The notes below the pieces were generated by a model. The model was not told the origin of the DNA. It made no database searches and worked only from the letters and a program-made list of their open reading frames with translations. From Agrobacterium salinitolerans (lineage in GTDB: Bacteria > Pseudomonadota > Alphaproteobacteria > Rhizobiales > Rhizobiaceae): a DNA stretch of 64,000 nucleotides. The position numbers and the translations under genes were made by a program. Shown here piece by piece: positions 1-7,078 of this stretch; the first letter of the stretch is position 1; the number at the start of each line of letters is the position of its first letter. The stretch covers positions 762,315-826,314 of the forward strand of contig NZ_MRDH01000006.1 of assembly GCF_002008225.1 (NCBI RefSeq). The letters are read 5' to 3'.

Positions 1-857
1 GTCGCCAGCAGCGCACCGAGCCACCAGGTTTCGAACCACCAATAGAACCGGCCGAGCGTCAGCATCACCGCGAGGCAACCGAGACCGCCAGCAAACAGGA
101 GATAGCTTAGAATATCCATGCGCTCGATGACTTTCGCGCGCGGCGGCGGCGTGACCTTGAGGACATAGATCATGGCAAGCGAGATCAGCGCAAAGCCGAC
201 TTCCATTGAATAGAGGGCGTTCCAGCCGTCAATCGCCAGCAGCGAGGGTGAGACCATGCGCGCAATCGGCGCGGACAGCAGGGTTCCCGTCAGCGCAATG
301 CTGAAGCCGAGCGAGAATTTTCGCGCGGGCGGAAAAGCTTCTAGTATGTAGAGGAAGCCGAGCGAGGAAATCGGTGCGGCGGCCATGCCGCTGATGAAGC
401 GGATGACGATCGCCGAATGCAGATCGGTGACGAAAAGATTGAGGCAGTTGGCGATGACAAAGGCGACGATCGAAAGCTCGGCGAAGGGTCGCAGGCCATA
501 TTGCGCCCTGACCTTGAACAAAGCGATGGAGAAGGTGGCATAGGGCGCCATATAGGCCGCCGAAAGCCAGGCCACCTCAGCCACGGTTGCGGAAAACTCG
601 CCCTGCAGCTGATAGAGATTGGCCATGACGAGGTTCATGCCGAGACCCTGCGTGATGAAAAAACACAGCCCAGCGAAAATGAAGCAGAGCCGCAGCCACA
701 GCGGCCGTTCCGGCTGAACGGGCGCGGCAAGCGTTGGTTCCGGTTCCGCAACTGTCGCAGAAACGACCGCAGGTGTCACATTCGCCTGCTTCTCCGCCGC
801 ATCCGGTTCCTGGTTAAGCCTCACATCGTGATCATTCTGCGATACCACAGAGCTCAT
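1..857 (-). CDS. MFS transporter, partial (C-terminus beyond window start)
   Basis: This is the N-terminal 285 codons of a major facilitator superfamily permease, read leftward and cut by the window edge. After a hydrophilic N-terminus of about 50 residues come alternating hydrophobic helices; the visible part covers roughly seven or eight membrane segments. The long, non-conserved N-terminal tail and the coupling to a MarR gene resemble drug or aromatic-compound exporters of the EmrB/QacA or 14-helix type, but the substrate cannot be read from the sequence. The ATG at 857-855 overlaps the TGA of the upstream marR gene (ATGA), so the two are very likely co-translated and the MarR protein probably controls the transporter. 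Alternative: an uptake permease of the same superfamily. Confidence 0.85.
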   Translation of the reverse strand, partial: MSSVVSQNDHDVRLNQEPDAAEKQANVTPAVVSATVAEPEPTLAAPVQPERPLWLRLCFIFAGLCFFITQGLGMNLVMANLYQLQGEFSATVAEVAWLSAAYMAPYATFSIALFKVRAQYGLRPFAELSIVAFVIANCLNLFVTDLHSAIVIRFISGMAAAPISSLGFLYILEAFPPARKFSLGFSIALTGTLLSAPIARMVSPSLLAIDGWNALYSMEVGFALISLAMIYVLKVTPPPRAKVIERMDILSYLLFAGGLGCLAVMLTLGRFYWWFETWWLGALLA

Positions 858-1309
858 GCCTGCCCCCTTCCCGAAGCGAGATTTTGCAGGTTGGCCGACA
901 GGCGGCGCATGACATCCAATGCCATCGCCAGATCCCGCGAGGAAATATCGGCGGTAATCTCGGAACGCAGCGACTTTGCCATCGCCTGCACCGTCTCCGA
1001 CGTTTTCTCGCCTTCCGCCGTCATGTGGATGCGTTTGGCGCGGCGGTCGTTCTCATCGGAACGGCGTTCGATGAGGTTCTGCTTCTCCATGCCGTCGAGC
1101 ACGCGCACCAGGGTCGGCGTCTCGATTTCCATTTCCTCGGCAAGTTCCGTCTGCGTCAGCGGACCTCGGCGAGAAAGGGCGAAAAGCGCCCGCGCGCGGG
1201 CCAGCGTCAGGCCACTTTCCCCCACCCGCGCATCGAAAAACGCGCGCAGTTTGCGGGTAAAAGCGGAGACTTCATCCAGAAGCTGTTCCTTGTCGGTCTC
1301 GCGGGACAT
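854..1309 (-). CDS. MarR-family transcriptional regulator
   Basis: A protein of about 151 residues with the winged-helix MarR fold. The helix-turn-helix lies near residues 40-75 (LTQTELAEEMEIETPTLVRV), followed by the wing with the ENDRRAKRIHMT motif typical of MarR/SlyA proteins. I chose the ATG at 1309; a GTG at 1333 would add eight residues (MLIIRLTD) and is less likely. MarR proteins are usually ligand-released repressors of nearby transport or detoxification genes. Here the gene overlaps the following MFS transporter by four bases, which points to an autoregulated two-gene operon. The ligand is unknown. Confidence 0.9.
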   Translation of the reverse strand: MSRETDKEQLLDEVSAFTRKLRAFFDARVGESGLTLARARALFALSRRGPLTQTELAEEMEIETPTLVRVLDGMEKQNLIERRSDENDRRAKRIHMTAEGEKTSETVQAMAKSLRSEITADISSRDLAMALDVMRRLSANLQNLASGRGQA

Positions 1310-1634
1310 GTCAGTAAGCCTTATAATTAGCACACTACTTATTTTCTACCTATTTATTCGTAAGACTGACGAATTTCAAGTTTCTTTCACGCCGGGTCTG
1401 CCATGCGGTAAACTCATGGCAGCGAATCACGTTGCCGCGAATTCCGGGCCGGTAATTTTTCCCGCCTCTTGTCTGCGCCCCCTGTGGATTGCTGGGGACA
1501 ACTGAAGATGTGATCGAGCGCAACGGGGCAGACGTCACCCTGCCATGGAGTGTTGCAACAATATCATTGACTGCCATGCCCCAGGAAGCCAAAGCCTGAG
1601 GTGTAAGAAAAGGCAAAGGGAGATCGCGCAAACC
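1310..1634. promoter_or_regulatory. Divergent intergenic region, marR / dnaB
   Basis: About 325 bases without a supported gene. It must hold the leftward promoter of the marR-MFS pair, in the AT-rich part near 1320-1370, and the rightward promoter of dnaB. The AT-rich stretch just upstream of marR is the natural place for a MarR operator, but I could not define a clean palindrome. In-frame extensions of dnaB (from 1545) and long antisense frames cross the region and show no conserved protein features. Confidence 0.4.
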
Positions 1635-3131
1635 ATGAACGACGCTGTGAGAAAGATCACCCCCGCGCAACCGGCGGAACCGCATTACCGCGAAGCGCCG
1701 AACAACATCGAAGCGGAACAGGCGCTGCTGGGCGCCATCCTCGTCAATAACGACGCCTATTATCGCGTGTCGGACTTCCTGAAGCCCGTGCATCTTTACG
1801 AACCGCTGCACCGTAAGATTTTCGAGGTGGCGGGCGATATCATCCGCATGGGCAAGACCGCCAATCCGGTGACGATCAAGACCTTCCTGCCCGCCGACGA
1901 CAAGATCGGCGATCTGACGGTGGCGCAGTATCTCGCGCGTCTGGCGGCGGAAGCCGTCTCGATCATCAACGCGGAAGATTACGGCCGGGCGATCTACGAT
2001 CTGGCGCTGCGCCGCGCACTGATCCAGATCGGCGAGGATGTCGTCAACATCGCCTATGACGCGCCGCTCGACATGCCGCCGCAGGCGCAGATCGAAGACA
2101 CCGAACGCCGCCTGTTCGAACTGGCGGAAACCGGCCGTTACGACGGCGGTTTCCAGTCGTTTAACGACGCCGTGGCGCTGGCGATCGACATGGCCGGCGC
2201 CGCCTTCGAACGCGACGGCAATCTCTCCGGTATTTCCACCGGTATTCATTCGCTCGACGCCCGCATGGGCGGGTTGCAGCGTTCCGACCTTATCGTGCTT
2301 GCCGGCCGCCCGGGTATGGGCAAGACCTCGCTTGCGACCAACATAGCCTACAACATCGCCGCATCCTATGAGCAGGAAGTGCAGCCGGACGGGTCGTACA
2401 AGGCGAAAAACGGCGGCGTCGTCGGCTTCTACTCGCTCGAAATGTCGTCCGAACAGCTCGCTACCCGTATCATTTCCGAACAGACGGAAGTGTCTTCCTC
2501 GAAAATCCGCCGCGGCGACATCACCGAGGCCGATTTTGAAAAGCTCGTCGCCTGCTCCCAGATGATGCAGAAGGTGCCGCTTTACATCGACCAGACCGGT
2601 GGCATCTCGATTGCCCAGCTTTCCGCCCGCGCCCGCCGCCTGAAGCGCCAGCGCGGCCTCGATGTTCTGGTGGTCGACTACGTTCAGCTGATGACCGGCT
2701 CCGGCAAGAGCGGCGAAAACCGCGTGCAGGAAATCACCCAGATCACCACGGGTCTGAAAGCGCTCGGCAAGGAACTCAACGTTCCGATCATCGCGCTGTC
2801 ACAGCTATCCCGTGCGGTGGAAAGCCGCGAAGACAAGCGTCCGCAGCTTTCCGACCTGCGTGAATCGGGCTCCATCGAGCAGGACGCGGACGTGGTGCTG
2901 TTCGTGTTCCGCGAGGAATATTACGTCAAGAACATGGAGCCGCGCGATATATCCGATCCCAAATATGCCGAATGGGAAGCCCTGTTCGACAAAGTGAAAG
3001 GCACGGCTGACGTCATCATCGCCAAGCAGCGTCACGGACCGACCGGCACGGTGAAGCTTGCCTTCCAGTCCGAGTTCACCCGCTTTACGGATCTGGCCGA
3101 TCCGAGTTTCAGCCAGTACGAAGAGCATTGA
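1635..3131 (+). CDS. dnaB: Replicative DNA helicase DnaB
   Basis: DnaB is the hexameric 5'-3' helicase that unwinds DNA ahead of the replisome. The 498-residue protein has the N-terminal DnaB domain (about residues 20-125, beginning NNIEAEQALLGAIL) and the C-terminal RecA-like ATPase. Walker A is GRPGMGKTS at about 224-232, and the Walker B strand is VVDYVQLM. The C-terminal DLRESGSIEQDADVV and KQRHGPTG motifs are also present. I start it at the ATG at 1635 (MNDAVRKITP); the frame stays open upstream to 1545 but that extension is not DnaB-like. It stands alone between divergent marR and convergent azlD. Confidence 0.97.
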   Translation: MNDAVRKITPAQPAEPHYREAPNNIEAEQALLGAILVNNDAYYRVSDFLKPVHLYEPLHRKIFEVAGDIIRMGKTANPVTIKTFLPADDKIGDLTVAQYLARLAAEAVSIINAEDYGRAIYDLALRRALIQIGEDVVNIAYDAPLDMPPQAQIEDTERRLFELAETGRYDGGFQSFNDAVALAIDMAGAAFERDGNLSGISTGIHSLDARMGGLQRSDLIVLAGRPGMGKTSLATNIAYNIAASYEQEVQPDGSYKAKNGGVVGFYSLEMSSEQLATRIISEQTEVSSSKIRRGDITEADFEKLVACSQMMQKVPLYIDQTGGISIAQLSARARRLKRQRGLDVLVVDYVQLMTGSGKSGENRVQEITQITTGLKALGKELNVPIIALSQLSRAVESREDKRPQLSDLRESGSIEQDADVVLFVFREEYYVKNMEPRDISDPKYAEWEALFDKVKGTADVIIAKQRHGPTGTVKLAFQSEFTRFTDLADPSFSQYEEH

Positions 3132-3230
3132 TCCGGCAACAATGGCAAAGAGGGTATGTTTACCGTCTCAACCATGTCTCACATTGCGTAAACAAGGCTG
3201 GAATCTTTTCAGGGTCTTGGCGGAATTTTC

Positions 3231-3533
3231 TCACAATCCGATTCCGCGCAGCAGCGCCACGGCCGCAACACCGAGCGTTGCGGCCGGCAGAAGGCTGAGG
3301 CGCAGCGCCGCAACCGCGGTGATTGCACAGGCGATCGTTTCCGCCAAGCCACTGGCGAGCGCCGTCGGCGTCACCACGGCCATCAAGACGGCGGGCGGCA
3401 CCACGCCGAGCGCCTTTTTCAGGCGCGGTGTCAGCGAAAAATGAGTGACCAGCAACAGGCCGCCAAGGCGGGTGGCGACGGTTGCCGCCATCATGGCAAG
3501 GATTGTCAGCAGCGTATTCGGGTCGAGCGTCAT
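3231..3533 (-). CDS. AzlD-family branched-chain amino-acid transport protein
   Basis: A 100-residue, strongly hydrophobic protein with three to four predicted membrane helices and the AzlD-type core (RLGGLLLV, followed by a VPPAVLMAVVTP segment). AzlD is the small subunit of AzlC/AzlD exporters; in Bacillus subtilis and E. coli (YgaH) these export branched-chain amino acids or analogues. The start at 3533 overlaps the end of azlC by four bases, so the pair is translationally coupled. It ends about 100 bases from the convergent end of dnaB. Confidence 0.9.
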   Translation of the reverse strand: MTLDPNTLLTILAMMAATVATRLGGLLLVTHFSLTPRLKKALGVVPPAVLMAVVTPTALASGLAETIACAITAVAALRLSLLPAATLGVAAVALLRGIGL

Positions 3534-4234
3534 GCCGGCTGCTCCACCTGTTCTTCATGCCCGAAGGCGGCGACGGCAAGCCCCGCCAGCGCGCCGGCGG
3601 CGATATACCACGCGCCTGGAACCAGCGTGTGGGTGAGACAGGCGGCGGATGCGCTTGCCAGAAGCACGAAGCCGGTTTCCCTGCCCTTCCAGAACCCCAT
3701 GAGCAGCACGATGAAGACGGCGGGAAAGGCGAAATCCAGACCGATGACCGACATGTCTCCCACCACCGAACCGAGCAGCGCGCCGGCAAGGGTTGCAAGG
3801 TTCCAGACGAGATAGATCGAGAGCGCAGCACCGGTGAAGAAGGCCGCCGTCAGCCTGTCGGCGATGACGCGGAATTCGGACAATGCCCAGGATTCGTCGG
3901 TCAGCACCAGCATGGCGGCATATTTCCGCCAACCCCTGAAATCCTCCAGCTTGCCCGCGATGGAGGCGCTCATCAACACATGGCGCAGATTGACGAGAAG
4001 CGCCGCAAAACCGAGCGCTGTCCAGCTTGCGGGATGCGTCCATAGATCCATGGCAACGAATTGTGAGCCGCCGGCAAAGACCAGCAGCGACATTAGCGAG
4101 GCCTCGAGCGGCGACAGGCCTTTGCCGATGGCGACAGCACCGAACACCGCGCCGATCGGCACCATGGCGACCAGCAATGGGGCGGCGGCCCGCAACCCCG
4201 CGATAAATTCCGCGCGTTTCTCCGATATGAACAT
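3530..4234 (-). CDS. AzlC-family amino-acid exporter subunit
   Basis: A 234-residue integral membrane protein of the AzlC/YgaZ family, the large subunit of the branched-chain amino-acid exporter formed with AzlD. Family features are the N-terminal cytoplasmic stretch, the PIGAVFGAVAIGKGLSP segment, the FAGGSQF motif, and a central LLVNLRHVLMSAS motif that is highly characteristic. It is followed by azlD with a four-base overlap and preceded, after about 94 bases, by an AraC regulator in the same direction. A 17-nt sequence at 4282-4298 upstream of this gene recurs upstream of araC, suggesting AraC-mediated control. The exact substrate is inferred from family only. Confidence 0.92.
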   Translation of the reverse strand: MFISEKRAEFIAGLRAAAPLLVAMVPIGAVFGAVAIGKGLSPLEASLMSLLVFAGGSQFVAMDLWTHPASWTALGFAALLVNLRHVLMSASIAGKLEDFRGWRKYAAMLVLTDESWALSEFRVIADRLTAAFFTGAALSIYLVWNLATLAGALLGSVVGDMSVIGLDFAFPAVFIVLLMGFWKGRETGFVLLASASAACLTHTLVPGAWYIAAGALAGLAVAAFGHEEQVEQPA

Positions 4235-4281
4235 CGCATTCTCCCTTTCGAAGGAAAGGGATTACGCCTGAGAAATACAGT

Positions 4282-4298
4282 CGTCTTGAACAAAAGTG
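4282..4298. promoter_or_regulatory. Candidate AraC operator, copy 1 (upstream of azlC)
   Basis: The 17 bases CGTCTTGAACAAAAGTG lie about 50 bases upstream of the azlC start and recur exactly at 5216-5232 upstream of araC. A flanking element GACGGTAAGG (4307-4316) is found as its reverse complement beside the second copy. An exact 17-mer shared only by the two upstream regions of a regulator and its neighbour is what a binding site of that regulator would look like. Binding is inferred. Confidence 0.6.
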
Positions 4299-4328
4299 AC
4301 GCCGCGTGACGGTAAGGTCTGCGGCAAG

Positions 4329-5186
4329 TCAACCCGTCCGAAATTGTCCTGGTGTTACGCCAGTACGCGCTTTGAAATGCCGGGTGAAATGCGCCTGATC
4401 GGCGAAACCACACAGAACCGCCACCTCGGCCGGCATCTCCCCTGCACGCAGAAGCCGACGCGCCCTGCGGATACGCACATCCGTCAGATAGGCATGCGGG
4501 GTGATGTGAAACTCCTTGCGAAAAGCGCGGATGAGATGCGCCCGGCTGAGACCGGCGATAGAGGCGAGTTCTTCAAGGCCAATATCGGTCTCGTAATTAT
4601 CGGTGAGATAATCGCGGGCGGTATGAACCGCCCTTTTCTCGCGGGTTTCAACCGGCAGGATGATGGCGCTGCCATGCCTGCCGAACAGCGCCGCCAGAAC
4701 CGAGAACATGCCCTCATCCGCCTCCAGCGCGCCGGATTTCGTCTCCAGCCGCCGGTGGGCCATCTGAAAGGCGGCCGCCATCTGCGGATCGTGCGGCAGG
4801 AATTTGGGAAAGCACGGCGTGCCATGAAATGCCCTGCCCGTTACGTCCTCGATGATGTCGCGCAGCAGTTCCGTGTCGGGATAGATCATCCGGTAACGAT
4901 AACCGCCGCCGCCCGGCGCGCCGTCGTGAATCTCGTCTGGATTGATGAGATAAAGATGCCCCGGCCCCGTCTGTTCGGTGGTGCCCTGAATGGTGGAAAT
5001 CTGCGAGCCGCTTTCGATGGCACCGATGGAAAACGTGTCATGTGCATGCGGTGAGTATTCATGGGTGAGAAACGTCGCGCTGAGGCATTCCATGCCGCCA
5101 AAACGTCCGTCCCGCCAGAAACGCGTGGTTTCCGTCGTGGCAACGGGCATAAAATCAAGGGCCTGTTCCTGCGAAACATTGTGCAT
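4329..5186 (-). CDS. AraC-family transcriptional regulator
   Basis: A 285-residue regulator. The N-terminal part (about residues 15-165) is a cupin-like AraC ligand-binding domain, with the YSPHAHDTFSIG metal/ligand-type strand and the LYLINPDEIHDG turn. The C-terminal 100 residues carry two helix-turn-helix motifs: IGLEELASIAGLSRAHLIRAF, then VAVLCGFADQAHFTRHFKAR, with the typical TGVTPGQFR end. This architecture is common for AraC proteins placed beside LysE, RhtB or AzlC exporters, which they activate in response to an amino acid. The gene lies upstream of azlCD on the same strand and is divergent from alr. A shared 17-mer in front of araC and azlC suggests autoregulation and control of the exporter. 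Confidence 0.92.
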   Translation of the reverse strand: MHNVSQEQALDFMPVATTETTRFWRDGRFGGMECLSATFLTHEYSPHAHDTFSIGAIESGSQISTIQGTTEQTGPGHLYLINPDEIHDGAPGGGGYRYRMIYPDTELLRDIIEDVTGRAFHGTPCFPKFLPHDPQMAAAFQMAHRRLETKSGALEADEGMFSVLAALFGRHGSAIILPVETREKRAVHTARDYLTDNYETDIGLEELASIAGLSRAHLIRAFRKEFHITPHAYLTDVRIRRARRLLRAGEMPAEVAVLCGFADQAHFTRHFKARTGVTPGQFRTG

Positions 5187-5215
5187 GAGCGAAGTTTAGA
5201 GCATTCCGTCCTTAC

Positions 5216-5232
5216 CGTCTTGAACAAAAGTG
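5216..5232. promoter_or_regulatory. Candidate AraC operator, copy 2 (between araC and alr)
   Basis: Second exact copy of CGTCTTGAACAAAAGTG, located 30 bases upstream of the araC start and about 40 bases upstream of the divergent alr start. It is preceded directly by CCTTACCGTC, the reverse complement of the GACGGTAAGG found beside copy 1. The position allows control of araC itself and perhaps of alr. Function is inferred from the repeat alone. Confidence 0.6.
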
Positions 5233-5272
5233 CTAGGGTCTGGCCGGTTCCAAAATCAACCGGACGCATGGC

Positions 5273-6448
5273 ATGACAGACGACTTCGAAGACAGCTTTC
5301 CCGAAAACGAAAATGATGCTTTCGAGCACGCGCCGCTGCGGCTGACCGTCGATCTCGGCGCGCTCGCCGACAATTGGCGGGACATGAAGAAGCGGTCCGG
5401 AAGCGCCCGCACGGCGGCTGTCGTCAAGGCCGATGCCTATGGTCTCGGTATCGAGGATTGCGGCGCGACGCTTTACCATGCCGGCGCGCGGGACTTCTTC
5501 GTGGCGACGGTGGCTGAGGGCGCTACGTTGCGATCCTATGCCCCGGAAGCGCGCATCTTCGTCCTGTCAGGCATCTGGCAGGGGCAGGAACGGCAGGTCT
5601 TCGACAACGATCTTGTGCCGGTGCTGGCGTCAGAAGAGCAGCTGTCGTTCTGGATGGCGACGGTTGCCGAGCGCGGAGACCACCCCTGCGCGCTGCATGT
5701 GGATACCGGCTTCAATCGCCTCGGCCTTCCGCTCGACGACGCCCTGTTCCTTGCCGACGACGTGACACGACCGGCGAGTTTCGACCCGGTTCTGGTGCTG
5801 TCGCATCTCGCCTGCGCCGACACGCCCTCCTCACCGATGAACAGGGCGCAGCTCGAATCATTCCGGAAGGTTAGCGCCGCTTTCGAAGGTATCGAATCAA
5901 GCCTTTCGGCTTCCGCCGGCATCTTTCTCGGTCGCGACTATCATTTCGACCTCACCCGCCCCGGCATCGCCCTTTATGGCGGCGAGGCGGTCAACGACAT
6001 GGCCAACCCGATGCGGCCCGTGGCGAAGGCCGAGGCGCGGATCATCCAGATACGCGAGGCAGGTGAAGGCCAGACCGTCAGTTACGGCGGCAGCTTCCTG
6101 CTGAAGCGCGCCAGCCGGCTTGCCATCGCATCCGTCGGTTATGCGGATGGATATCAGCGTTCGCTTTCCGGTTCCGGCATTCCGCTGCGTGAAATGGGCC
6201 ATGGCGGCGCTTACGGTGTCGTCAACGGCCATAAGGTGCCCGTGGCGGGACGCGTGACCATGGATCTCACCATTTTCGACGTGACCGATGTGCCGGCAAA
6301 TGCCATCCGCAGCGGCGACTATATCGAGCTTTTTGGCCCCAACGTTCCGGTCGACGAGACCGCACGGGCGGCCGGCACCATCGGTTATGAGATGCTGACG
6401 GGGCTCGGCCTGCGTTACGAACGGCAATATCTGATGGCCGACGACTGA
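5273..6448 (+). CDS. alr: Alanine racemase
   Basis: Converts L-alanine to D-alanine with pyridoxal phosphate, supplying D-Ala for peptidoglycan. The 391-residue protein shows the PLP-lysine motif AVVKADAYGLG (K52) in the TIM-barrel domain and the second catalytic tyrosine in SVGYADGY near residue 288, in the C-terminal beta domain. A substrate-side VDTGFNRLG segment and the GRVTMD motif of the C-terminal domain are also present. The N-terminus is about 20 acidic residues longer than the fold needs. It is divergent from araC and followed by a toxin-antitoxin pair. The ATG at 5267 is out of frame and closes at once, so 5273 is the start. Confidence 0.96.
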   Translation: MTDDFEDSFPENENDAFEHAPLRLTVDLGALADNWRDMKKRSGSARTAAVVKADAYGLGIEDCGATLYHAGARDFFVATVAEGATLRSYAPEARIFVLSGIWQGQERQVFDNDLVPVLASEEQLSFWMATVAERGDHPCALHVDTGFNRLGLPLDDALFLADDVTRPASFDPVLVLSHLACADTPSSPMNRAQLESFRKVSAAFEGIESSLSASAGIFLGRDYHFDLTRPGIALYGGEAVNDMANPMRPVAKAEARIIQIREAGEGQTVSYGGSFLLKRASRLAIASVGYADGYQRSLSGSGIPLREMGHGGAYGVVNGHKVPVAGRVTMDLTIFDVTDVPANAIRSGDYIELFGPNVPVDETARAAGTIGYEMLTGLGLRYERQYLMADD

Positions 6449-6513
6449 GGGCTGCCTTTAGCTCTTGGAAAGCCGATGTGACCTGTGCTAAAAGAGAACA
6501 AAAGGAGATCGAA

Positions 6514-6825
6514 ATGCCCGAAATCCATTTGAGCGAGCAGGACGAGAAGTTCATCGAGGAGCAGGTGGCGGCTGGCATCTTTAAGGACGCGGATTCGGTC
6601 GTCTCAGCTGGTCTGCGTTTGCTGGGCAGCAGGGAAGGCAAGCTTGTAGAGCTTCAACGGCTGATTCAGGAAGGGCTCGACGATGTGGAGGCTGGCCGGG
6701 TGATGGAGTTCTCTAGTGCGGATGATTTTACCGCGCACATTATGAAGCTGGCGGGGGAGCGGAATGAAGCCAAGGCGTCTAGTGGTCACCGCACAGGCGC
6801 TGAACGATCTTCTGGTCGATCATGA
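6514..6825 (+). CDS. ParD-like type II antitoxin (ribbon-helix-helix)
   Basis: A 103-residue protein. Residues 1-60 (MPEIHLSEQDEKFIEEQVAA, then the DADSVVSAGLRLL helix) match the ParD/CopG ribbon-helix-helix antitoxin family, which dimerises on DNA and neutralises a ParE toxin. A clear AAGGAG ribosome site at 6502-6507 fixes the start at 6514; the longer frame from 6478 is not needed. Typical ParD proteins end near residue 80-85. Here the frame runs 62 bases into the downstream toxin gene, adding a tail of about 20 residues (ending in a Ser/Gly/Arg-rich sequence) that looks non-conserved. Toxin binding normally uses the C-terminal half. Confidence 0.9.
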   Translation: MPEIHLSEQDEKFIEEQVAAGIFKDADSVVSAGLRLLGSREGKLVELQRLIQEGLDDVEAGRVMEFSSADDFTAHIMKLAGERNEAKASSGHRTGAERSSGRS

Positions 6826-7072
6826 CTATATCGCGCAATTCAATCCCGTTGCTGCCAGACGCTTTCTGGACGACATCAACGGCAAAATGATCTCGCTGGC
6901 GCGATACGGGATAACGGGCGTGCCTCGGAGCTTCGCACCGAATTTGCGGGCTTTCCCCTATCGTGAGCGATGCATCTATTTCGTTGTCGATGACCAGAAG
7001 ATGTATGTGCTGCGCGTACTGCACGGCCATCAAGACATTTCCGCCAACGATTTCAAACAAGAAGAAAACTGA
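6764..7072 (+). CDS. ParE/RelE-fold type II toxin
   Basis: A 102-residue toxin of the ParE/RelE superfamily. Visible features are the N-terminal strand RRLVVTAQALNDLLVDHDYI, the helix NPVAARRFLDDIN, and the C-terminal strands RCIYFVVDDQKMYVLRVLHG, which end at the usual RVLHGHQD motif. ParE toxins of this group poison DNA gyrase; RelE relatives cleave mRNA, and the fold alone does not separate these. A GGGGGAG ribosome site lies at 6751-6757 inside the antitoxin gene, and the two genes overlap by 62 bases. The pair sits between alr and radA without any mobile-element trace. Confidence 0.9.
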   Translation: MKPRRLVVTAQALNDLLVDHDYIAQFNPVAARRFLDDINGKMISLARYGITGVPRSFAPNLRAFPYRERCIYFVVDDQKMYVLRVLHGHQDISANDFKQEEN

Positions 7073-7078
7073 CAAAAC

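Noticed and set aside
417..1505. Long plus-strand frame (362 codons) across the MFS and marR genes
   Set aside because: It covers the complements of two well-supported minus-strand genes and has the Arg/His-rich composition of an antisense translation.
1350..2249. Long antisense open frame (299 codons) across dnaB
   Set aside because: It lies opposite strong DnaB coding sequence and shows no conserved motif; the high GC content gives such shadow frames.
4255..4282. CTGAGAAA sequence resembling a riboswitch core near azlC
   Set aside because: It lies on the plus strand with no downstream plus-strand gene, and no second conserved element is visible.
6514..7072. Prophage or genomic island around the toxin-antitoxin pair
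   Set aside because: Flanking genes alr and radA are core genes, with no integrase, tRNA or direct repeats, so the pair looks like a simple chromosomal module.
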